19,895 nt of DNA from Candidatus Gastranaerophilales bacterium (GCA_003150395.1 QAMI01000001.1:476-20370), one strand, 5' to 3'; shown: positions 1-7,244, counted from the first letter of the stretch. Numbers and translations are program-made. The notes: a model not told the origin generated them from the letters alone.

Positions 1-60
1 TCCTCTTAATATATGATTACATTTCTTTACATATCGTTACAATTTATAGTATAATATAAA
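1..60. promoter_or_regulatory. TTACA direct repeats and probable leader of an off-window gene
   Basis: Three hexamers, ATTACA (16-21), TTTACA (26-31) and GTTACA (36-41), are spaced exactly 10 bp apart, the geometry used by OmpR/PhoB-family dimers bound in tandem. The minus strand of bases 1-8 reads TAAGAGGA, a good Shine-Dalgarno, so a minus-strand gene probably starts just beyond the left edge. A minus-strand -10 TATACT lies at 53-48. On the plus strand TTTACA (26-31), an 18 bp spacer and TATAAT (50-55) also look like a promoter, but one pointing antisense into the downstream gene. The regulator is unknown. A related repeat pair lies at 19428-19443. Confidence 0.35.
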
Positions 61-91
61 TAAAAAAGACCGGCTCAAAAGAGCCGGTCTT
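61..91 (-). terminator. Rho-independent terminator of the phosphorylase gene
   Basis: An 11 bp perfect stem (66-76 with 81-91) closes an AAAA loop (77-80). On the minus strand it is followed by a run of Ts (complement of 67-62). It lies about 20 bp past the stop codon of the gene at 111-1802, as expected for an intrinsic terminator. Confidence 0.9.
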
Positions 92-110
92 AAATTTTAT
101 ACTTTTGCAA

Positions 111-1802
111 TTACTTTATATTCGAGAACGTCCAAGCATCAAAGGTAGGAGTTTCAGAGATGTTCATTTCTTTCTTTTCGCCACCCGATGTTGAATCGTT
201 GTGAGCAATTGGTTTATACAATCTGTTGTAGTACTCAACAACCATTCTGTCTGAGTTGAAGTATGCTTCAGATGTTCTGATAGCCTGTCTCATCATACGA
301 GCCCATTCCATTTTGTTTTCATAGTAAGTCGGAATGATTTCGTTTTCGATTTTGTTCATCATGCATTCATGATCTTTCCAATGACGTTCTTCCCAAGGCA
401 TTTCATCATCAAGTTCAGGGTATTCGATAGTGTAGCCGTTAATTCCATCAAAGGTTCCTTCAACTGTCCAACCATCAAATGTTGAAAGGTGAAGTGCACC
501 GTTAGCGTTAGCAGACATACCAGAAGTACCTGAAGCTTCAAAAGGTCTTAGAGGTGTATTCAACCAGATATCAGAGCCGCGTTTAAGCATTCCTGACAAT
601 TCAAGCTCGTAACCTGGCAATACAACAACATTTTTTAGTGAGTGAGAACGGTTTAACAATTTGTTAAACATTTCTTTACCCATAACATCATCAGGGTGGA
701 ATTTACCAGCAAAGATGATTTGAATTTTGTTTTCATCAAGAAGTCTGTTAATTCTGTCCTTATCCATTAAGATAAGCCAAGCACGTTTGTAATCAGCAAA
801 TCTTCTTGCCCAGGTGATTGTCAAAACATCAGGATTAAATCTTTTACCTGCAACGTTTGCAACATATTCAAACAATTCTTTTTTCATTTCATGCTTAACG
901 GCCAGCAATTGTTCAGGAGTGTGTGCATTTTTAATTCTTTCATCCTGCCAGTAGTGGAGGTTAACAGCATTTGTGATTGCTCTAATCGGGCATCTGCCTT
1001 CAACCCATTCCCACATTTTGTTAGAAACAAGACCGTGGAGCTGTGAAACAGCATTTGCAAGTCTTGACATTCTTAAAGCTGCAACAGTAAGTGAGAAGTT
1101 TTCACCGCCTAATTGAACAGCAGTTTCTCTGGATGCGCCAGCAAAGAAGCCGCCTTCTTTAAGTGTGTCAACCCAGTGTACTTCGTTACCAGCTGCAACA
1201 GGAGTATGAGTAGTGAAGACTGTTCTTTTCTTAACTTCTTCAAGATTTCCATTATATTGTCTCAAAAGTTCAAATGCGGCAGGAAGAGCATGGCCTTCGT
1301 TCATGTGAACAACATCAAATTTGTAGCCGACAGCCTGAAGAATTCTTACACCTGCAACACCAAGAACTGTTTCTTGTGCAATTCTGATTTTTTCATTTCC
1401 GTCATAAAGTTTGTGTGAAATGCTCTTAGCCCATTCACTGTTACCTTCAATATCAGTTGTTAAAAGATAAACCGGGCAGGCGCCGAACAATTCCGGCTCA
1501 ACCAAATAAGCTTTAACTTTAACTTTTTCACCGAAAATTTCAACTTCTGTTGATACATTTGTATCTTTTAAGAAGTCATAATATTTTCTAATGTAGGCAA
1601 CTTCAACCTGGCCATCGTGGGCAATTCTTTGGTCATAGTAGCCATAAGACCATAACATAGTTACACCGACCATAGGCATTTGCAAATAACCTGCAGACAA
1701 CATATGTGAACCTGCTAAAAATCCTAAACCACCTGAATAAATCTTTAAAGATTGATCCAGTGCGATTTCCATTGAAAAATATGCTACGTTTGGTAATGAC
1801 AT
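111..1802 (-). CDS. glgP: alpha-glucan (glycogen) phosphorylase-like protein, GT35 short form, PLP lysine absent
   Basis: The family removes glucose-1-phosphate from glycogen or maltodextrin using pyridoxal phosphate (PLP). This 563-residue protein fits the short bacterial/archaeal branch (TIGR02094-like). It has an N-terminal YFSMEIAL....IYSGGLGFLAG, a middle ARRFADYKRAWLI that keeps the Arg and Lys of the phosphate site, then IFAGKFHPDD and a C-terminal FEASGTSGMSANANGALHL. In rabbit muscle phosphorylase the equivalent segment, EASGTGNMK, supplies Lys680, the Schiff-base lysine. Here that position is Ser430 (codon TCT at 515-513). I chose the ATG at 1802 because AAAGGTGA sits just upstream and MSLPNVAYFSMEI is where homologues begin; the frame stays open to an ATG at 1880, probably upstream of transcription. 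It is transcribed alone and ends at a strong terminator. The fold is clear, but phosphorylase activity is doubtful without the lysine. Confidence 0.88.
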   Translation of the reverse strand: MSLPNVAYFSMEIALDQSLKIYSGGLGFLAGSHMLSAGYLQMPMVGVTMLWSYGYYDQRIAHDGQVEVAYIRKYYDFLKDTNVSTEVEIFGEKVKVKAYLVEPELFGACPVYLLTTDIEGNSEWAKSISHKLYDGNEKIRIAQETVLGVAGVRILQAVGYKFDVVHMNEGHALPAAFELLRQYNGNLEEVKKRTVFTTHTPVAAGNEVHWVDTLKEGGFFAGASRETAVQLGGENFSLTVAALRMSRLANAVSQLHGLVSNKMWEWVEGRCPIRAITNAVNLHYWQDERIKNAHTPEQLLAVKHEMKKELFEYVANVAGKRFNPDVLTITWARRFADYKRAWLILMDKDRINRLLDENKIQIIFAGKFHPDDVMGKEMFNKLLNRSHSLKNVVVLPGYELELSGMLKRGSDIWLNTPLRPFEASGTSGMSANANGALHLSTFDGWTVEGTFDGINGYTIEYPELDDEMPWEERHWKDHECMMNKIENEIIPTYYENKMEWARMMRQAIRTSEAYFNSDRMVVEYYNRLYKPIAHNDSTSGGEKKEMNISETPTFDAWTFSNIK

Positions 1803-1870
1803 ATCTTCACCTTTCCTCTTCTTAATACTATGTACTTTGTCTAATACCACTTTATGTGGGGTACCATAAC

Positions 1871-1897
1871 AGTTTACCACAAAAATCTTTCTGTCAA
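1871..1897 (-). promoter_or_regulatory. candidate promoter of the phosphorylase-like gene
   Basis: A consensus -35 TTGACA (1897-1892) is followed 15 bp later by TAAACT (1876-1871). The spacer is short and the -10 weak, so the -35 is the stronger half. Transcription would begin near 1864, inside the longer open frame, which supports the start codon at 1802. Confidence 0.3.
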
Positions 1898-1979
1898 TTA
1901 TTAGCAGAGCTATTTATATGAGTAATCCTAAAGAATTAGTCATATAGTGCTATTTCAGGTTAAGAAAACTTAACAATTA

Positions 1980-2174
1980 CTAATTTTTTAATATAAAATC
2001 TGTTATAACCGCAACAGATAAGCCTACTAGAATTCCACAACCTGCATTTTTATATTTACCAACGGTATTTCGAACCTTGGTTTTAAGTTTATTTAATGTA
2101 GCCCCTGTATTGTTAATAATATCTGTTCCGTTTACTTGTTTTAAGGGTACAGCATAACCAGCAATACATCCCAA
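1980..2174 (-). CDS. small hypothetical protein with two hydrophobic stretches
   Basis: I do not recognise this 64-residue protein. It has a hydrophobic, glycine-rich start (GCIAGYAVPL), a polar basic middle (LNKLKTKVRNTVGKYKN) and a hydrophobic C-terminal segment (AGCGILVGLSVAVITDFIL), which suggests a small membrane or membrane-bound protein. The start is uncertain. The listed start is TTG with no convincing Shine-Dalgarno. The frame stays open upstream to a stop at 2234-2232 without an ATG or GTG, encoding IKYSSFGALG directly before it. It may be the tail of a gene that lost its 5' end, or may start at the ATT at 2198. It lies 65 bp downstream of the C-S lyase-like gene on the same strand. 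Confidence 0.4.
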   Translation of the reverse strand: MGCIAGYAVPLKQVNGTDIINNTGATLNKLKTKVRNTVGKYKNAGCGILVGLSVAVITDFILKN

Positions 2175-2239
2175 AGCCCCGAATGAGCTATATTTAATTA
2201 ACTGTTTTTGTATTATTTTTAAATATTTTTGCTATCTTA

Positions 2240-3478
2240 TTAATTTTTTGTTACAACATCTAGAAATTTCTCTAGTGCAATTTTCACATGTGCATAATTC
2301 AAACCGCCTTGCATGTAAGCCACATACGGTGCTCTCATAGGGCCGTCCGCCGAAAGCTCGATTGTCGAGCCTTCTATGAAAGTTCCGCCTGCCATAATTA
2401 CTTTATCCTCATAACCCGGAATGTATTCAGGAATTGGCGTTACATAACCGTTAACCGGTGAAAGCGACTGAATTGTTCTACAAAATTGCTCTAATGGTTC
2501 AGGTGCTCCAAAAGTTATGTTCTGAATTATATCAGTGCGCTTTTCGTAATATTTTGGTGAAGAGTCATAGCCGATTTTATCAAAAATTTTTGCAGCAAGA
2601 ACAGCTCCTTTGACTGCATCGCATACTACAGAAGGTGCCATAAACAATCCTTGAAACATAAGTCTGTGCTGATTAAACATTGCACCGCCCTCTGAGCCAA
2701 TTCCCGGGGCTGTAAGTCTGTTTGCTGATTTTTCAACCCATTTGGCTTTTCCTGCTATGTAACCGCCGGCTTCGACAATACCTCCGCCCGGATTTTTGAT
2801 TAATGACCCCGCAATCAAATCTGCGCCGACTTCTAAAGGTTCTTTTGAGTCAACAAATTCTCCGTAGCAATTATCTACAAAACATATACAATCAGGATTT
2901 TTTGATTTAACTATCTTGCAAATTTTTTCAATTGTTTCTATTGAAAGTGATTTGCGTGTTGAATAGCCTTTTGAACGCTGAATAAGAACCATAGTAGCTG
3001 TTTCATCAATTGATTGCTCAAGTTTTTCAAAATCAATATCCGTATCATTCAAAAGTGGAATTTCGTCATATAAAACACCATGTGCAATTAATGAATCTTC
3101 TTTAGTTGCCTCATCACCAGCGGTTCCAATAACTTCCTGCATAGTATCATAAGGCGCCCCTGCAACAGATATAAGCTTATTGCCGGGTCTAAGGCAGCCA
3201 AACAGGCAGCAGGCTAGCGTGTGCGTTCCTGAGGCAAAATGAACTCGTGCAATTGCTTTTTCAGCTTTAAAAACATCTGCGAATACTTTATCCAGAACTT
3301 CACGCCCGATATCGTCATGTCCGTATCCTGAAACTGTATAAAAATGTTCAGGCGCAACACGGTTATTAATAAATGCTTCCAAGACTTTTTTTTGGTTTAA
3401 ATCCCTGATATCTTCAATAATTTCAAATTGTTCTATTAAATCTTTTTCAGCTTTTTTTATAATTTCTCTGCTATTCAT
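2240..3478 (-). CDS. PLP-dependent methionine gamma-lyase / aluminium-resistance family protein
   Basis: This belongs to the cystathionine beta-lyase-like fold type I PLP enzymes annotated as Met_gamma_lyase or 'aluminium resistance protein' (YnbB-like), thought to cleave C-S bonds of sulfur amino acids; the true substrate is poorly defined. The 412-residue length is normal for the family. Visible motifs are FASGTHTL near residue 81, the PLP-ring aspartate in CFVDNCYGEF (D202) and the lysine segment AGSLIKNPGGG with K228 as the likely Schiff-base residue, followed by EAGGYIAGK. Two in-frame ATGs lie at 3484 and 3478. AAAAGGG abuts the first but is about 6 bases from the second, so the second is chosen. 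It is divergent from the vWA gene, with a promoter candidate between them. Confidence 0.9.
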   Translation of the reverse strand: MNSREIIKKAEKDLIEQFEIIEDIRDLNQKKVLEAFINNRVAPEHFYTVSGYGHDDIGREVLDKVFADVFKAEKAIARVHFASGTHTLACCLFGCLRPGNKLISVAGAPYDTMQEVIGTAGDEATKEDSLIAHGVLYDEIPLLNDTDIDFEKLEQSIDETATMVLIQRSKGYSTRKSLSIETIEKICKIVKSKNPDCICFVDNCYGEFVDSKEPLEVGADLIAGSLIKNPGGGIVEAGGYIAGKAKWVEKSANRLTAPGIGSEGGAMFNQHRLMFQGLFMAPSVVCDAVKGAVLAAKIFDKIGYDSSPKYYEKRTDIIQNITFGAPEPLEQFCRTIQSLSPVNGYVTPIPEYIPGYEDKVIMAGGTFIEGSTIELSADGPMRAPYVAYMQGGLNYAHVKIALEKFLDVVTKN

Positions 3479-3503
3479 ATACATCCCTTTTCAATCAAAC
3501 TAT

Positions 3504-3532
3504 ACCATAAATAAGCAAGATGAGGAATACAA
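3504..3532 (-). promoter_or_regulatory. candidate sigma70-type promoter of the C-S lyase-like gene
   Basis: TTGTAT (3532-3527), a 17 bp spacer, then TATGGT (3509-3504), about 26 bases upstream of the chosen start codon. The spacing is ideal and each hexamer matches consensus at 4 of 6 positions. Confidence 0.45.
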
Positions 3533-3549
3533 AAAGTTAGAAATCTTTT

Positions 3550-3555
3550 TATAGT
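3550..3555 (+). promoter_or_regulatory. candidate -10 box giving a leaderless vWA mRNA
   Basis: TATAGT (5 of 6 to consensus) is followed by exactly six bases and then the ATG at 3562, so the expected transcription start is the A of the start codon. No Shine-Dalgarno precedes this ATG. No good -35 is visible, which lowers confidence. Confidence 0.35.
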
Positions 3556-3561
3556 TAGAAT

Positions 3562-4275
3562 ATGAAAAATTTTATTGTAATTATCCTAGCATTTTTAGGC
3601 TTGCCAGCTTTTGCTTCCCAGTATGGAGTTTACACTCCTGAAAACTATAATATAAACTCTGAGGAAGGTGAAAGAATGCTTTTCATACTTGACTTTTCAA
3701 ACAGCATGAGCGAATCACTGGACGGACGACGCAAAGTTGATTTAATGCTTGATACAATGCGAGAAATATTACCTAAAATTAATAAAAATGTTTCTGTTGG
3801 TTTGAGGGTTTACGGACACAGAATGGGGCTTACACCATTTGAAGCCTGCCGCGCCTCCTCGCTTCTAGTTCCGATTGGCCCTGCAAATTCACTTAATATT
3901 CAAAATTCTCTTTCCAGTACTAAGCCGCGTGGAATGACACCTATTACTTACTCATTGAATGAGGCTGTAAAAAAGGATTTTCTTGGTTTTAGCGGGAAAA
4001 AGCATATAATCCTTCTTACTGACGGCGGTGAAAACTGTGATGAAAGTCCGTGTAAATGGGTTATGGAGTTAGTGAAAATTCGAAAAGATGTGATGATTGA
4101 TGTAATTGCGTTTAATGTAACTGAAGCCGATGACCTGGCGCAGCTTGAATGCACGTCACTTGTTACCGGAGGTAAGTTTTACAGTGCTAATACTGCGGCA
4201 GAACTTTCAAAAAGTCTTAACAACAGCATTAACGCGCAAAAACAAGTTGAAGCTAAAATTCTTCCAAATTATTAG
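3562..4275 (+). CDS. exported von Willebrand factor type A domain protein
   Basis: The 237-residue protein begins with a classic signal peptide (MKNFIVIILAFLGLPAFA, cut probably after ...AFA), so it acts outside the cytoplasm. A single vWA domain follows. The metal-binding DxSxS motif is D44-F-S46-N-S48, the domain continues through VGLRVYGHRMG and a conserved Thr in GMTPITYSLNEA, and the second acidic loop is ILLTDGGENCDE. vWA domains bind a divalent metal and a partner protein. Four cysteines (in EACRA, ENCDESPC and LECTS) suggest disulfides, consistent with export. It lacks the C-terminal membrane anchor of BatA/BatB-type proteins, so it is probably soluble or partner-tethered. It stands alone, divergent from the lyase and convergent with secY. 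No Shine-Dalgarno is present; see the -10 box at 3550. Confidence 0.85.
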   Translation: MKNFIVIILAFLGLPAFASQYGVYTPENYNINSEEGERMLFILDFSNSMSESLDGRRKVDLMLDTMREILPKINKNVSVGLRVYGHRMGLTPFEACRASSLLVPIGPANSLNIQNSLSSTKPRGMTPITYSLNEAVKKDFLGFSGKKHIILLTDGGENCDESPCKWVMELVKIRKDVMIDVIAFNVTEADDLAQLECTSLVTGGKFYSANTAAELSKSLNNSINAQKQVEAKILPNY

Positions 4276-4320
4276 ATGATTTTTCCTCAAATGTTGACTT
4301 ATTTTTTAATTAAAATTCAA

Positions 4321-4350
4321 GATTCTTCGGTTAACGTCTCAGAATGATAC
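4321..4350. repeat. dispersed repeat, copy 1 (GATTCTTCG-N7-TCTCAGAATGA)
   Basis: GATTCTTCG (4321-4329), seven variable bases, then TCTCAGAATGA (4337-4347). The same layout recurs at 6515-6540 with CCTCAAAATG. Both copies lie in intergenic DNA. The pattern resembles the widespread GTCATTCTGAG...GAAGAATC intergenic repeats of many bacteria, which are probably non-autonomous elements. Confidence 0.55.
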
Positions 4351-4387
4351 TGTAGTCGATTGATGATAGCCAAAATTATTTGATATT

Positions 4388-4418
4388 AAAAAAGCGCCCC
4401 TAATGTGGGACGCTTTTT
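4388..4418. terminator. bidirectional terminator between the vWA gene and secY
   Basis: AAAAAGCG (4389-4396) pairs with CGCTTTTT (4411-4418), with extra CCC/GGG pairing inside. Each strand ends in a T run, so it can serve both the plus-strand vWA gene and the minus-strand secY operon that converge here. Confidence 0.85.
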
Positions 4419-4430
4419 AATAGAAGTTTC

Positions 4431-5768
4431 TTACTCTTTCAGGAATGTTTCGTAATTCCTAGCCAAAAGGTGTGTTCTTACCTGATTAATCAAGTCTAGT
4501 GCAACACCAACCATGATTATCAGAGATGTTGCCCCAATACCTTGAAGGGTTTTGATGTTTGTCACATAACTTGCAAATGACGGAACCAGTGCTATTATAC
4601 CCAAGCCCATCGCACCAATAAAAGTCGTTTTTGAAAGAATTTTATCCAGCGCATCAGCTGTAGGCTTGCCCGGTTTAATCCCAGGGATTGAGGAACCGTA
4701 TTTTTTCAGGTTGTTTGCGATATCTTTAGGCTGCATATTCGGCATAATTGATGCGTAAAAGAAGGTTAACGCAACGATTAATCCGAAATACAATGCGTAA
4801 TATACAATTCCGTCCGGACTCATTATTGTCGTAAGTTTTACAACAAAGTTTTTAACCGCTACCGAATTGAAATTAGCCTGTCCAACAATGCTGAGAATAG
4901 TTGACGGGAAAAGTAATATCGCAATCGCGAAGATAATAGGCATTACCCCGCCCGGATTAAGTTTGAAGGGGATGAAAGAATTCATGCCTCCGTAAACTTT
5001 ATTACCGACCTGACGTTTTGGATTTACAATAATTACTTTTCTAACGGCTTCCTGCATAATTACAATAAAAATCATTGTTACAAAAAATATTGCAAGAAGT
5101 GCTACCAAACCAAGCTGCATTGCTGTGCTTTTAGATACGATTTCTGCTGTTCTTGAGGCGTAAAGCGGAATACCTGAGATAATGCCTACAAAGATTATCA
5201 AAGAGCCTCCGTTTCCAATACCTTTTTCTGTTATAAGCTCAGAAATCCACATTACCAGAACAGAACCTGCTGTTAACACTGCGATTGAACTTACGTAAAA
5301 CATTATGTGATTAACATCCGGCTGTATTGCCCCGGGAAGGTGGCGCATAAAAAGCATAAACACCAGTGACTGAAAAGCCGCCAATATAACCGTAAAAACA
5401 CGGGTATATTGGGACAATTTTCTTCTGCCTGCTTCACCTTCCTCTTTTTGGAGTTTTTCCAGTGAAGGAATTACAACTGAAACAAGCTGTATAATGATTG
5501 ATGCCGTGATGTATGGTCCAATACCAAGTGCGAATATTGATACTTTACCTAAAGCACCGCCTGAAAACAAATCTAAAAATCCGATGATATTGTTTCCAGC
5601 CGCAAGATTTGCAAATACCTGATTGTTAATACCAAACAAAGGCATTTGAACACCAAACCTGAATGCTGCAATCATTATGAATGTAAAGATGATTTTTTGC
5701 TTCAGGCCTGAAGCCTGCCACATTGACATTAAATCATCAGTTGTAGGCATTTTAATTCCTTGTGCCAT
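4431..5768 (-). CDS. secY: preprotein translocase subunit SecY
   Basis: SecY forms the protein-conducting channel of the Sec translocon in the inner membrane. The 445-residue protein has the expected ten hydrophobic segments. It starts with a short cytoplasmic N-terminus (LMSMWQASGLKQKIIFTFIM), then the plug region (FSGGALGKVSIFALGIGPYITASI) and the ITEKGIGNGGSLIIF loop. It ends with conserved SIPGIKPGKPTADALDKIL and a cytoplasmic tail (DLINQVRTHLLARNYETFL). Its ATG overlaps the rplO stop codon by one base (TAATG), indicating translational coupling. It is the last gene of the fragment; no adk, map or infA follows, as it would in many bacteria, and the shared terminator comes about 12 bp later. 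Confidence 0.98.
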   Translation of the reverse strand: MAQGIKMPTTDDLMSMWQASGLKQKIIFTFIMIAAFRFGVQMPLFGINNQVFANLAAGNNIIGFLDLFSGGALGKVSIFALGIGPYITASIIIQLVSVVIPSLEKLQKEEGEAGRRKLSQYTRVFTVILAAFQSLVFMLFMRHLPGAIQPDVNHIMFYVSSIAVLTAGSVLVMWISELITEKGIGNGGSLIIFVGIISGIPLYASRTAEIVSKSTAMQLGLVALLAIFFVTMIFIVIMQEAVRKVIIVNPKRQVGNKVYGGMNSFIPFKLNPGGVMPIIFAIAILLFPSTILSIVGQANFNSVAVKNFVVKLTTIMSPDGIVYYALYFGLIVALTFFYASIMPNMQPKDIANNLKKYGSSIPGIKPGKPTADALDKILSKTTFIGAMGLGIIALVPSFASYVTNIKTLQGIGATSLIIMVGVALDLINQVRTHLLARNYETFLKE

Positions 5769-6220
5769 TATACTAACTCAACCTTTCCGCCTGCTTTTTC
5801 AATTTTTTCTTTTGCTGAAGGTGTGAAGTAATTAGCTTTTACAGTAATTGCTTCTTTGATTTCGCCGTTGCCAAGAATTCTTAAAAGTTGAGAAGATGGG
5901 TGAGCTTTACCTGCTTCGATTAAGCAAGCAAGGCAAACGTCTTTCATACCTAATTGAGCAAGTCTGCCAACATTGATTTCAGCAGAAACAGGCTTTTTGT
6001 AAACCTGGAAACCTTTCAATTTCGGCAATCTTCTGTAAGATGGCATTTGGCCGCCTTCAAAACCTCTTTTTGAAGAACTTCCAGAACGTTGTCCTTCACC
6101 ATTGTGACCGCGGCAAGAAGTTTTTCCGCGTCCTGATGAACGTCCTCTGCCAACTCTTTTAATTTTGTGTGTTGAACCTTCTGCAGGCTGCAAATTGTCT
6201 AATGTAATTTTATCTGTCAT
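5768..6220 (-). CDS. rplO: 50S ribosomal protein L15
   Basis: L15 is a structural protein of the large ribosomal subunit. The 150-residue sequence has the typical start (LDNLQPAEGSTHKIKRVGRG), the basic RGRSSGRGKTSCRGHNGEGQ segment and GFEGGQMPSYRRLPKLKGF, with the globular C-terminus ending in KIEKAGGKVELV. The length is normal. AAGGAAA lies 6-8 bases before the ATG. It is preceded by rpmD after a 59 bp gap and overlaps secY by one base. Confidence 0.98.
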   Translation of the reverse strand: MTDKITLDNLQPAEGSTHKIKRVGRGRSSGRGKTSCRGHNGEGQRSGSSSKRGFEGGQMPSYRRLPKLKGFQVYKKPVSAEINVGRLAQLGMKDVCLACLIEAGKAHPSSQLLRILGNGEIKEAITVKANYFTPSAKEKIEKAGGKVELV

Positions 6221-6279
6221 TTTATTTTTCCTTATATTGTAATGTGTACCGCTCGCGTTAACTTACGCAGTATTGCAGA

Positions 6280-6465
6280 CTATTCTGCAACTTCAAGAAG
6301 GTGAGAAACTTTATTAACCATGCCCATAATTGTGGCACTGTTCATATGTTCTACAACCTGATCTTTTTTAGTTAAGCCCAAGCCTCTTACAACTCTTCTT
6401 TGAGCTTCAGAAGCACCGATAAGGCTTTTAACCAATTTAATTTTGATTTTTTTAGTATCTGCCAT
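6280..6465 (-). CDS. rpmD: 50S ribosomal protein L30
   Basis: A small large-subunit protein of 61 residues, the usual bacterial length. The L30 signature is visible: IKIKLVKSLIGASEAQRRVV (residues about 7-26) followed by RGLGLTKKDQVVEHMNS and a terminal helix MGMVNKVSHLLEV. AAAGGAA lies about 8 bases before the ATG. The 140 bp gap to rpsE upstream is long for this operon and contains a repeat element. Many cyanobacteria lack rpmD, so its presence here fits a divergent basal lineage. Confidence 0.96.
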   Translation of the reverse strand: MADTKKIKIKLVKSLIGASEAQRRVVRGLGLTKKDQVVEHMNSATIMGMVNKVSHLLEVAE

Positions 6466-6493
6466 TTTATTAATTCCTTTTTATATTTAAATT

Positions 6494-6555
6494 GTCATTC
6501 TGAGGCTTTTTCAGGATTCTTCGTTCTGCGCCTCAAAATGTTCTGCCGAAGAATC
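6494..6555. repeat. dispersed inverted repeat, copy 2, inserted between rpsE and rpmD
   Basis: Four blocks form nested inverted pairs. GTCATTCTGAGGC (6494-6506) is roughly complementary to GCGCCTCAAAATG (6528-6540), and GATTCTTCG (6515-6523) pairs with CGAAGAATC (6547-6555). The central part, 6515-6540, matches the repeat at 4321-4347. The element lies in the middle of a ribosomal protein transcription unit, where its RNA would fold into hairpins. Confidence 0.6.
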
Positions 6556-6605
6556 TCTTTATTTCATGTTCTTGTTTAAACTTTTCAAAACAATAGGTTA
6601 GACGG

Positions 6606-7244
6606 CTAGTTTAATAATTCAGCCATAGTTAATCCGCGTCTTTTTGCAACATCAGTAAACGGTGTCAAAGCTTTCAACGCTTCGATTGTTGCGTTTGCTG
6701 CGTTTAGCGGAGATTTTGAACCTAAAGATTTTGATAAGATATTTTCAATACCAGCAAGTTCAAGAACTGAACGAACTGCGCCGCCTGCAATAATACCTGT
6801 ACCTTGAGAAGCAGGTCTCAACATAACTTCGCCTGCGCCTGAACGGCCGACAATCGGGTGCGGAATAGTTGTTTTAAAGATAGGAACAGTAATAAGATTT
6901 TTTCTTCCATCTGCAATAGCTTTTTGGATAGCAATAATAACTTCAGAAGCTTTTGCACAGCCAACGCCAACCTGGCCTTTTTGGTTGCCGACAATAACAA
7001 TTGCGCGGAAGCTCAATTTTTTACCGCCTTTAACAACCTTTGTTACACGGCTGATCTGAACAACTCTTTCAGTCCATTCGCTTTGAGGTTTTTCTTCAAC
7101 TGTTTCAATTTTTTGTTTTCTTCCGCGGCCTTTTTTACCTCTTGAAGGTTTTTCTTCATTGTTTTCAACAGCGTCAGAAGTTTCTTCTACTGCAACTTCT
7201 TCTGTGATTTCTGTTGAAATTTCTTCTTTGTTTTCTAAATCCAT
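6606..7244 (-). CDS. rpsE: 30S ribosomal protein S5 with N-terminal extension
   Basis: S5 belongs to the small subunit and contributes to decoding accuracy and mRNA unwinding. The conserved part begins near residue 56 (SEWTERVVQISRVTKVVKGG) and runs through KKLSFRAIVIVGNQKGQVGV, PHPIVGRSGAGEVMLRPASQ and GTGIIAGGAVRSVLELAGIE to a tail FTDVAKRRGLTMAELLN. At 212 residues it is about 45 longer than the usual 165-170. The extra N-terminus is acidic (residues 2-32), then basic (SRGKKGRGRKQK). Cyanobacterial S5 also carries a charged N-terminal tail and very similar core wording. The chosen ATG has GAAAGG about 9 bases upstream. It is the first gene of the fragment, with no rplR, rplF or rpsH before it. 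Confidence 0.97.
   Translation of the reverse strand: MDLENKEEISTEITEEVAVEETSDAVENNEEKPSRGKKGRGRKQKIETVEEKPQSEWTERVVQISRVTKVVKGGKKLSFRAIVIVGNQKGQVGVGCAKASEVIIAIQKAIADGRKNLITVPIFKTTIPHPIVGRSGAGEVMLRPASQGTGIIAGGAVRSVLELAGIENILSKSLGSKSPLNAANATIEALKALTPFTDVAKRRGLTMAELLN

Noticed and set aside
26..55. Plus-strand promoter (TTTACA-18-TATAAT) pointing into the antisense of the phosphorylase gene
   Set aside because: It may be an antisense promoter, but no plus-strand gene follows and AT-rich sequence makes such matches frequent; the minus-strand reading, a leader with a Shine-Dalgarno, explains the region better.
1803..1880. Extra 26-residue N-terminal extension of the phosphorylase-like protein from an ATG at 1880
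   Set aside because: AAAGGTGA precedes the ATG at 1802, homologues start with the YFSMEI segment, and a TTGACA promoter element lies so that transcription would begin inside the extension.
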